Shown: positions 18,599 through 27,559 of the stretch, piece by piece
Layout: the number at the start of each line of letters is the position of its first letter
Numbering within the stretch: position 1 is the stretch's first letter
From: Methylococcaceae bacterium UBA6146
GTDB lineage: Bacteria; Pseudomonadota; Gammaproteobacteria; Methylococcales; Methylomonadaceae
Direction of reading: 5' to 3'
Length of the DNA: 64,000 nt
Assembly (NCBI GenBank): GCA_002422395.1
Contig: DIUY01000030.1
Span: forward strand, 218,125-282,124
Made by a program: the position numbers and the translations under genes
Notes under the pieces: generated by a model
Seen by the model: the letters and a program-made list of their open reading frames with translations, nothing else
Database searches by the model: none
Told to the model about the DNA's origin: nothing

Positions 18599-20793
18599 TA
18601 CTTAAATAACCTCCAGCAGTAGTGAATTTTAGGGTTGCGGGCAAAATCTTCCGGGATAGTGGCCGCCGTAATGTCTTCAATGTTTGATGCTGACAGCGCT
18701 GGGCCATCAAGTTTGAAGCGCCGAAAATTAGTGGAAAAATATAAAACGCCTTGCGGCGCCAATAATTTGAGGGCGTTGTTGATTAACGCCACATGATCGG
18801 CTTGTATATCAAAAATGCCTTCCATCCGTTTGGAATTGGAAAACGTAGGCGGATCAAGAAAAATCAAGTCATATTGCCGACAGTGCGCCTGCGCCGCCTC
18901 ATTTGCCAACCATTCCAAGCAATCTGCCTGAATAAATTCATGGCCGCCAGCGGTTTTATTTAACGCCAAATTGTTTTTTGCCCAGTTTATATAAGTGTTG
19001 GACATATCCACGGTGGTGGTTGATTTGGCGCCACCCACTGCGGCATGTACCGTCGCGCTGCCGGTATAAGCAAACAGATTTAAAAAGCGTTTATCTTTAG
19101 CTTGCTGTTGGAGCATCATGCGGATTGGGCGGTGGTCTAAAAACAGGCCAGTATCCAGATAATCTTCAAAATTTACCAGTAACCGGCAGCCCCCTTCTTC
19201 AATGGCATGAAAATGTCCTGACTCGCCATACTTTTCATATTGTTCGGTGCTGCGCTGCTTGCGGCGTATCTTTAAAAAAACATTCTCACGCCCAACACCA
19301 AGCACCTTAGGTATTTCCGCCAACAACCCCGCTAGCCGTTGGTCTGCTTTATGGGCGTCGATGGTTTTTGGCGGCTCGTATTCCTGCACATTAACCCAAG
19401 TCTGGTCACCTTGATAAATGTCCACGGCGGCCGAGTATTCAGGCAAATCGGCATCATAAACACGGTAACAGCTAATCTGGTTTTGTTTTGCCCAGTTAGC
19501 CAGTTTTTTAACATTTTTTTTAAGGCGGTTGGCGAACATCACCGCACCGGCATCCGCTTCCGGCTCTGCGCTGGTTGCCGTGACTTGCTTCAAACGTTCC
19601 TCTTGACTTTTAGCTTTTGGGACAAAAAAAGCGCTTTCTTCGATGTCCATACGTAACAGCTTGCATTCCAACGCCCCATTAAACAATGTGACCGGTTTTT
19701 GTGAGCGTATCCCTAAGCGAAAACCCAGCTCTGGATCACTGATAATCATCGCGGCCTTCCAACCTATAAAATGGGCTTTTAACGATGCACCAAATATTTT
19801 ATACAGTTCGGCTGTTTCCGCCTCATCACCTAACCGCTCACCGTAAGGCGGATTGCAAATCAGCAGGCCAGGTTTCCAGCTATCGGCTGGCGCGGCATCC
19901 CTAATATCACGGCGTTCAACATGAATTTTAGCCTGTAATCCGGCATTGGCGATATGGGTTAACGCGGTGTTGATAGTTTGTCGGTTTTGATCAAAACCGA
20001 CAATGACCGGAAGTTTTTCCAGCCCCGCATGTTTACGTTGTAGGGCTTCGTCACGCAATTTTTTCCAGCACGCCGCATCATGTTGCTTCCAGCCGATAAA
20101 GCCAAAGTAATCACGCAACAAACCGGGGGCGTAATCGGCGGCCATCATTGCGCCTTCCAGCAGCAAGGTGCCAGAGCCGCACATGGGATCAAGCAATGAA
20201 CCGCCTTGCTTGGCGATGTGTGGCCAACCACTGCGCAACAACATGGCGGCGGCGAGATTTTCTTTAATGGGCGCTTTGATATTGATGTCCCGATAGCCGC
20301 GGCGGTGCAGGCTTTCACCCGACAAATCCAAGCTAAGCTGGGCGATTTCACCGTGTAAGTAAACATTGACGCGGATATGGGGCTGCCCAGTATTGATGCT
20401 GGGGCGGACATTAAATTTTGCCCGCATTTGATCGACAATCGCATCCTTGACTTTCAATGCGCCAAAGTGCGTGTTGTTGATTGCGGGTGCATTTTTCGCA
20501 CTGAATGAGACGGCAAAACTGTCTTCAGGATTAAGATGCTCAAACCAATTGATGCGTTGTACGCCTTCATAAAGGTCTTCTTGGTTTTTTACGTCAAACG
20601 AACTTAACACCAGCAGAATTCGGTTGGCTGTCCTCGACCACAGACAGGTGCGATACGCTGTTTCCAGATCGCCCTGAAACGCCACCCCCGCCATCGTTTG
20701 TTTGACCTCGCTAATGCCTAATGCTTGCAGTTCTTCGGCGAGTATGTTTTCCATCGCTTTAGGCGTGGTGGCAAATAGTTGATAAATGGGCAT
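18598..20793 (-). CDS. rlmL: Bifunctional 23S rRNA (guanine) methyltransferase RlmKL
   Basis: A 731-residue fusion. The N-terminal half has a THUMP domain and the m2G2445 methyltransferase (RlmL) with LLDPMCGSGTLLLEGA and the catalytic LLICNPPYGERLGDE. The C-terminal half is the m7G2069 enzyme (RlmK) with FLNLFAYTGSATVHAA and DLIFLDPPTFSNSKRMEG. The ATG at 20793 begins MPIYQLFATTPKAMENIL, which matches the family; an upstream in-frame start would add an implausible 21-residue extension. It is followed by coupled acyP. Confidence 0.95.
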   Translation of the reverse strand: MPIYQLFATTPKAMENILAEELQALGISEVKQTMAGVAFQGDLETAYRTCLWSRTANRILLVLSSFDVKNQEDLYEGVQRINWFEHLNPEDSFAVSFSAKNAPAINNTHFGALKVKDAIVDQMRAKFNVRPSINTGQPHIRVNVYLHGEIAQLSLDLSGESLHRRGYRDINIKAPIKENLAAAMLLRSGWPHIAKQGGSLLDPMCGSGTLLLEGAMMAADYAPGLLRDYFGFIGWKQHDAACWKKLRDEALQRKHAGLEKLPVIVGFDQNRQTINTALTHIANAGLQAKIHVERRDIRDAAPADSWKPGLLICNPPYGERLGDEAETAELYKIFGASLKAHFIGWKAAMIISDPELGFRLGIRSQKPVTLFNGALECKLLRMDIEESAFFVPKAKSQEERLKQVTATSAEPEADAGAVMFANRLKKNVKKLANWAKQNQISCYRVYDADLPEYSAAVDIYQGDQTWVNVQEYEPPKTIDAHKADQRLAGLLAEIPKVLGVGRENVFLKIRRKQRSTEQYEKYGESGHFHAIEEGGCRLLVNFEDYLDTGLFLDHRPIRMMLQQQAKDKRFLNLFAYTGSATVHAAVGGAKSTTTVDMSNTYINWAKNNLALNKTAGGHEFIQADCLEWLANEAAQAHCRQYDLIFLDPPTFSNSKRMEGIFDIQADHVALINNALKLLAPQGVLYFSTNFRRFKLDGPALSASNIEDITAATIPEDFARNPKIHYCWRLFK

Positions 20794-20840
20794 AGCTAAA
20801 TAGTAAGGGCGAGCGTAACAGATAGGAAAAAACGATGTGC

Positions 20841-20871
20841 TATCGACCCCAATCAAGATCAGGGGTCAATA
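20841..20871. terminator. Stem-loop between FKBP gene and rlmL
   Basis: Arms TATCGACCCC and GGGGTCAATA (one mismatch) around an 11-base loop, about 65 bases downstream of the FKBP stop on the minus strand. No clear U tract, so a terminator role is only possible. Confidence 0.35.
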
Positions 20872-20934
20872 GCGGATGTAAGGTCAAGTCTTAGCTAGAA
20901 GCTGATGTGCAAGAATGCATCACTAGCGCTTGAT

Positions 20935-21417
20935 TTATTGAATCTTGATCAGCTCCACATCAAAAATCAAAGCTGAATTAGGGCCGATAGTACGGCCAGC
21001 ACCGCGCTCGCCGTAGGCAAGTTCTGAAGGGATATAAAAACGGTATTTGGCGCCTTCTTTCATTAACTGGACGCCTTCAGTCCACCCAGGAATAACGCCG
21101 TTTAGTGGGAACGTGGCGGGTTCGCCTCTGGAATAGGAACTATCAAACTCTTTACCATCTATTGTTGTGCCCTTGTAATGTACCGTCACATTGTCGGTTG
21201 CGGAAGGGGAGTTAGTTCCGGTGCCAGCAACCAGCACTTCGTATTGCAAGCCGCTGTTAGTCGTCAGTATATTGGGTTTTTTGGCATTCGCCGCAAGAAA
21301 CGCAATGCCGGCGGCTTTATTTTCTTCTGGAGTGGTGGCATTAGCCATTGAAAACATAGTGATTCCTATTAAGAGGGTGGTAACAATTGAAAGAACTTGT
21401 ATTTGGATGCTTCTCAT
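20935..21417 (-). CDS. Exported FKBP-type peptidyl-prolyl cis-trans isomerase
   Basis: A 160-residue protein with a signal peptide (hydrophobic stretch to about residue 27, FSMANA). A short linker typical of FkpA/Mip proteins follows, including TNSGLQYEVLVAGTG. The FKBP domain is at about residues 60-160 with VTVHYKGTTIDGKEFDSSYSRGEPATFPL, VIPGWTEGVQLMKEGAKYRFYIPSELAYG and LIFDVELIKI. It is predicted periplasmic and helps protein folding. The lysozyme-like lipoprotein gene lies 47 bases upstream on the same strand and may be co-transcribed. Confidence 0.93.
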   Translation of the reverse strand: MRSIQIQVLSIVTTLLIGITMFSMANATTPEENKAAGIAFLAANAKKPNILTTNSGLQYEVLVAGTGTNSPSATDNVTVHYKGTTIDGKEFDSSYSRGEPATFPLNGVIPGWTEGVQLMKEGAKYRFYIPSELAYGERGAGRTIGPNSALIFDVELIKIQ

Positions 21418-21464
21418 GATTTCACCTTATTTTGTTGATGTAAAACAGGTTGCCCGGCAAACAA

Positions 21465-22043
21465 TCAGCGTTTGTCCGCCAATTGACAGGCCGCCAGTTG
21501 ATTGTGGAACAATGCGGCCCGTTTAGCGACAGTGGCCGCGCTTTGCATTAGCCATTTTTTATGTAAGTAACGTTTTTTTCGGTAGCCGTTATGGCCTTCA
21601 TGATACGCAAGATACAGATTTTTAGCATCGGTTTTTGCTATGCCCAAGCGTTTATTACTTAAATAATTGTACCAGCCAATAAAATCGGCGGCGTCGGCAA
21701 ACTCATCCCGGTCTGCTCCCCAACGACCCGCGCTGTCAAGATAATCGTCCCACGTTGTATCGAGGGCCTGTGCATAACCATAAGCGCTGCTCGGCCTAAA
21801 CCAAGGGATCATGCCTAACAACCAAGTGCGTGGCGGCTTAGCATCGGCAACAAAATGTGATTCCTGGTGCATAATTGCCATCAACACCGGTATGGGCACC
21901 CCCCACTTTTGATAAGCAGTGCTCGCATTGCCATACCAATCGTATTTCTCCCGAAAAGTGGAGCATATGTTATCACTATTTTTAGGGGGTATAGCCGCAC
22001 AGCCGACTAATGCAAACAACAAAAAGAGTATTATCTTTCTCAT
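21465..22043 (-). CDS. Lipoprotein with lysozyme-like transglycosylase (SLT) domain
   Basis: A 192-residue protein with a lipobox (FALVGCAAI; Cys15), so probably lipid-anchored. The body resembles a soluble lytic transglycosylase fold: VPIPVLMAIMHQESHF gives the catalytic Glu (about residue 61), followed by SSAYGYAQALDTTWDDY and LYLAYHEGHNGYRKKRYL. Such enzymes cleave peptidoglycan glycan strands. The wide spacing between Glu and the GYAQ motif suggests a divergent subfamily. It lies upstream of the FKBP gene. Confidence 0.8.
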   Translation of the reverse strand: MRKIILFLLFALVGCAAIPPKNSDNICSTFREKYDWYGNASTAYQKWGVPIPVLMAIMHQESHFVADAKPPRTWLLGMIPWFRPSSAYGYAQALDTTWDDYLDSAGRWGADRDEFADAADFIGWYNYLSNKRLGIAKTDAKNLYLAYHEGHNGYRKKRYLHKKWLMQSAATVAKRAALFHNQLAACQLADKR

Positions 22044-22145
22044 GAAACGAAGAGGGATATAATTACAGAATCTAGCGCGGACATGACTAAAATGAGAACT
22101 ATAATAAAATCATAAAGCAGTGCCTAATCTGCAAGGAATGACAAA

Positions 22146-22760
22146 ATGAACTTACACATAAACCGACTCTACCGCAAAAACCTTAAATCGCAAGGCCTCA
22201 TTTATGTAGGTGGTGAAGAGCGGGAAATCATCCTTAAAAATTTGTCCATAACCGGCGCACTTGCAGAATTAAAAAATTGCCCTGATGTGGATTTTATCAC
22301 TTCGACAATAGCCGCATCGCCCACAGTTGATATTTATCTCCCCCCGTTACAATTGGCAGGCGAGGCCGATGTTGTCAGGATCAGTGGTAAATCGGACCAC
22401 ATCACACTTGCCCTGCAATTCAAGCATATCTCTTATGATGTTGATGAGCTGAGTTATAAAAGAAAGGCTTACAGAAAAAACATGAGCGTTGTCGGGCAAT
22501 TATTTTTGGACAACACTTACTATAATTTTTTTTCCGTGAACATATCAACTGATGGCCTGATGATCCGTTTGCCCGAACCCGCCCCTATTGAAGAAGGGGG
22601 CACTGCCTCGTTTCAATTTAAAGAACTGGACTTGGTAGGGCAAGTTAAAGTCATTTGGAGGGATGAAGCCCCCAATGGAGGCATATTGCTAGGATTGCAG
22701 TATATCAATTTGTCAAAAAAACAGATAAAGGGCGTGCCCAATTTTGCAAAGAAAGAATAG
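22146..22760 (+). CDS. Tandem PilZ-domain protein (predicted c-di-GMP reader)
   Basis: A 204-residue protein with two PilZ-like halves. The first has YRKNLKSQGLIYV then LKNLSITGAL (NxSxxG motif, about residues 9-40). The second has YRKNMSVVGQLFLDNTYY then VNISTDGLMIRL (about residues 108-140). PilZ domains bind cyclic-di-GMP through an Arg-rich loop and the (D/N)xSxxG motif. No enzyme or membrane domain is attached, so it may act as an adaptor. It could respond to the EAL protein encoded at 49.8-54.2 kb, though nothing in the sequence links them directly. A good GGA ribosome site precedes the ATG. Confidence 0.75.
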   Translation: MNLHINRLYRKNLKSQGLIYVGGEEREIILKNLSITGALAELKNCPDVDFITSTIAASPTVDIYLPPLQLAGEADVVRISGKSDHITLALQFKHISYDVDELSYKRKAYRKNMSVVGQLFLDNTYYNFFSVNISTDGLMIRLPEPAPIEEGGTASFQFKELDLVGQVKVIWRDEAPNGGILLGLQYINLSKKQIKGVPNFAKKE

Positions 22761-23095
22761 CTTCTTATGGCAAAAACGCATTAGTGCAATCCACTGGTCT
22801 GGTGCGCAAAATCGCGGACATATGTTAAAATTCCGTTCCGCCGGACCACCTTGCCAAGATAAGCCGATATCCGTAAGTCCATTAGCCTTTCACAGCTGCA
22901 CGGTTGAATAATTTATGGACAATATCCGGCTCGGTTAGCTTTTTTGTCCGGGAACGTTAAATCCTTTCCGCAGTGGCTAATTACAGTTAGGCTTAAATGG
23001 CACTTACCCCTGCCCACAAGATAGTTCCCACCTAGATAAAAACAAGACTGTCAGCCGGAAAGACTGCAACCTCAACTTAACCACACTACACAAAT
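22761..23095. other. 335-base intergenic region upstream of PPi-phosphofructokinase
   Basis: No coding potential recognised. A loose inverted pair (AGCCGATAT and ATATCCGGCT, near 22860 and 22925) is followed by a short T run, but I cannot support a defined terminator or riboswitch. It probably holds the promoter of the phosphofructokinase gene. Confidence 0.4.
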
Positions 23096-24325
23096 ATGAA
23101 CAAACCTAAAAAAGTCGCAATCCTTACCGCAGGCGGATTAGCCCCCTGCCTCAGCTCCGCCGTTGGCAGCCTCATCGAGCGTTACACCGAAATTGACCCT
23201 AGCATTGAAATTATTTGCTACCGTAGCGGTTATAAAGGGCTGCTGCTTGGCGATTCGTACACAGTGACCCCCGAAGTCCGTGCAAACGCATCCAGACTGC
23301 ACCAATTTGGCGGCTCTCCCATCGGGAACAGCCGAGTAAAATTAACTAACGTTAAAGATTGTGTAAAACGCGGCTTGGTTCAAGAAGGGCAAGACCCTCA
23401 AAAAGTGGCTGCCGACCAATTGATTAAAGACGGTGTCGATATACTGCACACCATAGGCGGTGATGACACCAATACCGCCGCAGCGGATCTGGCCGCTTTC
23501 CTGGCAACAAACAATTACGGCCTGACCGTTATCGGCTTACCAAAAACCGTTGATAACGATGTATACCCAATCAAACAGTCACTGGGCGCATGGACTGCCG
23601 CTGAACAGGGCGCACGGTATTTCTGGAATGTGGTTGCCGAAAACAACGCCAACCCGCGCATGTTGATAGTCCACGAAGTCATGGGCCGTAACTGCGGCTG
23701 GTTGACTGCTGCCACAGCAAAAGAATACCGCAAGTTACTGGGCCGTGCCGAATGGTTGCCTGAAATTGGCCTGGACCGTAAAGCGTTTGAGATCCATGCA
23801 GTATTTGTCCCTGAAATGGCAATTGACCTTGCCGCCGAAGCTTTGCGTTTACGCGCTGTGATGGATACCGTTGATTGCGTCAACATTTTTGTTTCTGAAG
23901 GGGCGGGCGTCGATGCCATCGTCGCAGAAATGCAAGCTAAAGGTGAAGAAGTGCCTCGTGATGCTTTTGGCCACATCAAACTGGATGCAATTAATCCCGG
24001 CAAATGGTTTGGCGAACAATTTGCCGCCATGATTGGTGCGGAAAAAACCCTAGTGCAAAAATCGGGCTATTTTGCCCGGGCCTCTGCGGCGAATAGCGAA
24101 GACATCCGCCTTATCAAATCATGTGCCGACTTGGCCGTTGAATGCGCATTACGCCGCGAATCGGGCGTTATGGGTCATGACGAAGACAAGGGTGGCGTGC
24201 TCCGTGCCATTGAATTTCCCCGCATCAAAGGTGGCAAACCTTTCGACCTCGACACGCCATGGTTTAATGAAACCTTAGCCGAAATAGGCCAAACAAAAGG
24301 GGCCAAAGTTGATGTAAGCCATTAA
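23096..24325 (+). CDS. pfp: Pyrophosphate-dependent 6-phosphofructokinase
   Basis: A 409-residue PfkA-family enzyme. The residues that set phosphoryl-donor choice are of the pyrophosphate type: TIGGDDTNTAA (GGDD where ATP enzymes have GGDG) and GLPKTVDNDV (PKTxDND). It would interconvert fructose-6-phosphate and fructose-1,6-bisphosphate reversibly with PPi. PPi-PFK in place of ATP-PFK is characteristic of RuMP-pathway methanotrophs (established for Methylococcus and Methylomicrobium relatives), which supports the taxonomic guess. A hairpin lies just downstream. Confidence 0.92.
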   Translation: MNKPKKVAILTAGGLAPCLSSAVGSLIERYTEIDPSIEIICYRSGYKGLLLGDSYTVTPEVRANASRLHQFGGSPIGNSRVKLTNVKDCVKRGLVQEGQDPQKVAADQLIKDGVDILHTIGGDDTNTAAADLAAFLATNNYGLTVIGLPKTVDNDVYPIKQSLGAWTAAEQGARYFWNVVAENNANPRMLIVHEVMGRNCGWLTAATAKEYRKLLGRAEWLPEIGLDRKAFEIHAVFVPEMAIDLAAEALRLRAVMDTVDCVNIFVSEGAGVDAIVAEMQAKGEEVPRDAFGHIKLDAINPGKWFGEQFAAMIGAEKTLVQKSGYFARASAANSEDIRLIKSCADLAVECALRRESGVMGHDEDKGGVLRAIEFPRIKGGKPFDLDTPWFNETLAEIGQTKGAKVDVSH

Positions 24326-24345
24326 CCTCTCCCCACACCGTCCGA

Positions 24346-24370
24346 GGGCAAACGCTGTTGGTGTTTGCCC
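24346..24370 (+). terminator. Hairpin downstream of PPi-phosphofructokinase
   Basis: Arms GGGCAAAC and GTTTGCCC enclose a 9-base loop, starting 21 bases after the stop codon. The T run after it is weak, so termination may be partial. Confidence 0.5.
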
Positions 24371-24425
24371 TTACCATGCCGTCACCGCGCCGCCCTATAA
24401 TCCGAACAACTTTTTGGTTTTTATT

Positions 24426-25442
24426 ATGCACATTTTTATAAAACAGCCGCTTCTAGCAGTTGTTGCCTTACTATGGCTACTAATCAATAGCCAAAATGCC
24501 TTTGCAGATAAAAAAATCAAGGCGCCCCAATCTAAAGACGCCGCTACGGCCTTACAATGCGTTGCGTTTAGCCCTTATGTCGGCAAACTTACGCCCGATT
24601 ATGGCGCGCACCCTTCCAAAGCATTAATTGATACCCTACTTGACAAACTGGTCAAAGACACTGAGTTTCGCTGCATCATGACTTACGGCGTTATCAACGG
24701 GCTTGACTACACCTTTGCTGCCGCTAAGGCCAGGGATATTAAAGTTATTGCCATCATTTGGATAGATAAAGACACTGCCGTTAACTCCCAATCTATCACC
24801 GCCGGCATTCAAGCGGCCAAAGCATACCCTGAAACCATCATTAAATTGAGCTGTGGTTCGGAAGTAAGGACTCGTCATGGTTACGCCTTTGACGGTGAAA
24901 TCACGCGTTGCATCCAAGCGCTGCGTGAAGCCAAAGTGACCCAGCCAATCACCACCATAGACACTTGGTGGGAATGGTGTAACCGTTCGCTAACCTGCGG
25001 GCAAACCAGCTTTTTTGCACAGGTGGATTGGATAGGCATCAATATTTTCCCTTGGTGGGAAAATGGTTATTCGGGGATTCATCCTTGCACCACAGCCCAA
25101 CAAGCGGCTGATTTTCATATTGCCAGACTTACTGAAGTGCACAAAGCCAACCCTGACAAAGACATCATGGTGACAGAATTCGGTTGGCCAAATGGCCCGA
25201 AAAACGGCACTCAAACCAATATCAAAACCGGCCAACATTGTGGCATCGCCAGCCCGAAAAACCAGGCCATAGTCGTGCAAAACACCTTCAAAAAACTGGC
25301 CGAAAAAAACTGGTCGGGGGTTGTTTTCGAAGCATTTTCCGAGGACTGGAAGCCCAGTAGCGAAGGTAACTCTGGTCGTTTCTGGGGGCTTTGCCAAGGC
25401 GAAGAACCCTACACTTGCAACAAAGAAATATATAAGCACTGA
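24426..25442 (+). CDS. Secreted glycoside hydrolase family 17-like protein
   Basis: A 338-residue protein with a signal peptide (residues 1-27, ending NAFA). The mature part looks like a GH17 beta-1,3-glucanase barrel: VAFSPYVGKLTPDYG at the start, LSCGSEVRTRHG with a candidate acid/base Glu146, and IMVTEFGWPNGP with a candidate nucleophile Glu251. Family members act on beta-1,3/1,6-glucans; in Gram-negatives, GH17-type domains also shape periplasmic or exported glucans. Eight to nine cysteines suggest disulfides. I chose the ATG at 24426 over an in-frame TTG four codons upstream because it starts the signal peptide cleanly. Confidence 0.75.
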   Translation: MHIFIKQPLLAVVALLWLLINSQNAFADKKIKAPQSKDAATALQCVAFSPYVGKLTPDYGAHPSKALIDTLLDKLVKDTEFRCIMTYGVINGLDYTFAAAKARDIKVIAIIWIDKDTAVNSQSITAGIQAAKAYPETIIKLSCGSEVRTRHGYAFDGEITRCIQALREAKVTQPITTIDTWWEWCNRSLTCGQTSFFAQVDWIGINIFPWWENGYSGIHPCTTAQQAADFHIARLTEVHKANPDKDIMVTEFGWPNGPKNGTQTNIKTGQHCGIASPKNQAIVVQNTFKKLAEKNWSGVVFEAFSEDWKPSSEGNSGRFWGLCQGEEPYTCNKEIYKH

Positions 25443-25513
25443 TAAATTAAGCCCAGTCTATTTAACTTAACATCAACACCGCAACAATCGACCTTTATCC
25501 AAGCTTCCTTAAA

Positions 25514-26584
25514 ATGACTAAAGTAAAATTAATTCTACTTATCGTGTTGCCGCTCTGGCTAACATTAGCATCACAAACAAGTTATGGCCGCCATGCCGCC
25601 ATTCTTGTCGAAGCCGATAGCGGCCGAGTAATATATGAGGCTGATGCAAGCCATTCATGGTATCCCGCTTCACTCACCAAAGTCATAACCCTCTACATTG
25701 CATTTACTGCACTGAACCAAAGGCGGATCCATTTACATGACACGATAACCACCTCGCCTCATGCCGCCCGCCAGCCTAACAGCAAACTCGGCCTAAGAAC
25801 CGGCGAAACACTGACGGTACAGGAAGCCATTTTAGCCATCATCACCCGCTCCGCAAATGACGCCGCCGTTGCGCTTGCCGAACACATCGGCGGCAATGAA
25901 GAAAATTTCGCCATAAAAATGACTGCAACAGCACATGCTCTAGGCATGTACGACAGCCATTTCATGAATGCCACCGGCCTGCCACATCAGTGGCAAGTCA
26001 CAACACCTCGCGATATGGCGCTGCTGGCTTGGCGGGTACAACGTGATTTCCCTAATTTTTATGGTTATTTTGCCACCCATAGCTTTTATTTTAGAGGCTC
26101 GGAATTGCGCGGAATCAACAAATTCACCGCCAACTATCCCGGCGCAGAAGGCATGAAAACGGGCTTTACCTGTGGCTCCGGCTATAACCTAATGTCTTCA
26201 GCCTATCAAAACAACAAAAGGCTGATTGGCGTGGTGTTAGGTGGCTCGACCAGTGCTGAACGCTACCAATTGATGACGCACATGATGGATGACGGCTTTG
26301 CTGATAAATTAACCCCATCACAGCAAAAACACATCACCTCAATACCTGCAAAAATGACCAGCCCCGCCCCCTATCTGCTTGATTGCGGTAATGGCGCCAC
26401 TGGGCATAGAACGGCTCATTATAACCACCCGAAAACAGCAAAATCCCACAAGCTGGCCAGTAAAAGCAAAAAAACAAGCAGAACAAAGTTCACTGCTAAA
26501 ACCAAACCCCGGCTTGCCAGCAGCAAAAAATTAAAAGCAAAGCCAGTGATAAAGCACAGTAAAACCCGTTATCGAAAAGGTTAA
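25514..26584 (+). CDS. Serine-type D-Ala-D-Ala carboxypeptidase (peptidase S11)
   Basis: A 356-residue penicillin-binding protein that trims the terminal D-Ala of peptidoglycan stem peptides. It has a signal peptide (to about residue 25) and the three catalytic boxes SLTK (53-56), SAN (113-115) and KTG (215-217). After the catalytic domain there is no typical PBP5 beta-domain or amphipathic anchor. Instead the last 65 residues are very rich in Lys, Ser, Thr and Arg, a basic tail that may bind anionic wall or membrane polymers (inference). Confidence 0.92.
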   Translation: MTKVKLILLIVLPLWLTLASQTSYGRHAAILVEADSGRVIYEADASHSWYPASLTKVITLYIAFTALNQRRIHLHDTITTSPHAARQPNSKLGLRTGETLTVQEAILAIITRSANDAAVALAEHIGGNEENFAIKMTATAHALGMYDSHFMNATGLPHQWQVTTPRDMALLAWRVQRDFPNFYGYFATHSFYFRGSELRGINKFTANYPGAEGMKTGFTCGSGYNLMSSAYQNNKRLIGVVLGGSTSAERYQLMTHMMDDGFADKLTPSQQKHITSIPAKMTSPAPYLLDCGNGATGHRTAHYNHPKTAKSHKLASKSKKTSRTKFTAKTKPRLASSKKLKAKPVIKHSKTRYRKG

Positions 26585-26631
26585 AACAGATGTTATAAAA
26601 AGCGCCGCACAAGCGGTTGCTTTAAAAAATG

Positions 26632-27132
26632 TTAACCACGCTCCAGGTAGCGTGATAACGCGAACCGTATCATCAAAAGCGTCACCATCACCGGATACAA
26701 TAAAAAATGTTGCGGTAATTGTAGGCTCACCAACACGCCCAACATAATTACCCAAGGCTTGACCATGTTGTTATTGGCAAATGCCTGCATTTGTCGAAGG
26801 CTTCTATCATCAATAGGCTGCTTTTGACCAAGCGCCATCATTTCAATAAAAGCCGCCAAAAACACAAAATAAAGCGGAAAAAAGAAAAAAAACGGCGTCT
26901 CATTCTGAAAAAGGGAATGCCAATAAGCAAACCAAGCCAGTAAAGCGCCGCTAGAGAAAAGATCATGCCAGAGCGTCACGGAACCTTTTTTGAAAATAAT
27001 CCCCCAAATGCTGACGATGGCTAAAAAAAGACCCACATAAATTACGGCGGGCATCATTAATAAATTCTGCAAAGGATTCGCCATTTGCACTATAAAACAC
27101 AAAGCGAGGCTAAGGGCTATAAACAAAAACAT
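26632..27132 (-). CDS. Integral membrane protein, unknown function
   Basis: A 166-residue, strongly hydrophobic protein with about five predicted membrane segments. A short polar stretch near residues 105-125 (QKQPIDDRSLRQMQAFANN) is probably a cytoplasmic loop, and a basic C-terminus follows (LSRYLERG). I do not recognise the family. It is convergent with the carboxypeptidase gene, and the AT-rich gap with DnaA-box-like sites lies upstream of it. Confidence 0.65.
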   Translation of the reverse strand: MFLFIALSLALCFIVQMANPLQNLLMMPAVIYVGLFLAIVSIWGIIFKKGSVTLWHDLFSSGALLAWFAYWHSLFQNETPFFFFFPLYFVFLAAFIEMMALGQKQPIDDRSLRQMQAFANNNMVKPWVIMLGVLVSLQLPQHFLLYPVMVTLLMIRFALSRYLERG

Positions 27133-27189
27133 GTCACCAACTCCTGGAAGATAAAAATCACACTAGCCCATAAGCTTATCAGGTAATAT

Positions 27190-27398
27190 TTATACACAAA
27201 TTATTTTTAGTTGGAGCAAACAAAACTAATAGCCTAAAAACAGAAGGCAATACACCAAAAAATAAATAACTTATTGATTTTTATTGAAAATAACATTTGT
27301 ATAAAAATAATACATTAGCCAAAAAGCCAAGTTTTATCATGTGTTAGCATAGTTATCCAAACCTTATGCACAAAGTTACCCACAGGAATTGTGGACAA
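27190..27398. promoter_or_regulatory. Cluster of DnaA-box-like sites with AT-rich tract
   Basis: The 427-base gap between 27133 and 27559 holds five 9-mers close to the DnaA consensus TTATNCACA. Two are exact: TTATACACA (27190-27198) and TTATGCACA (27364-27372). Three have one mismatch: TTATCCAAA (27353-27361), TTACCCACA (27376-27384) and, on the minus strand, TTGTCCACA (27390-27398). The last four are spaced 11-14 bases apart, and a very AT-rich tract (27199-27352) lies beside them. This resembles an origin or a DnaA-titration locus. The usual origin neighbours (dnaA, dnaN, mnmG, rpmH) are absent. Confidence 0.5.
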
Positions 27399-27559
27399 GT
27401 GGCTGTAGTCGGTTTGTTTAGCCTTTAACCATTCGGCTAATCCAATGATAGAATTACTCATTTAAAAATGACTGCCTGCACCCGTATAAGCTAGCGCCAC
27501 AAAACGACGCTTAAGCACACAACAAAACACCCACAAAAAAACAACAAGAAGGAATCACT

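Noticed and set aside
20794..20856. A 21-residue N-terminal extension of RlmKL
   Set aside because: Homologues start at MPIYQLFATTPKAMENIL; the extension shows no conservation or ribosome site.
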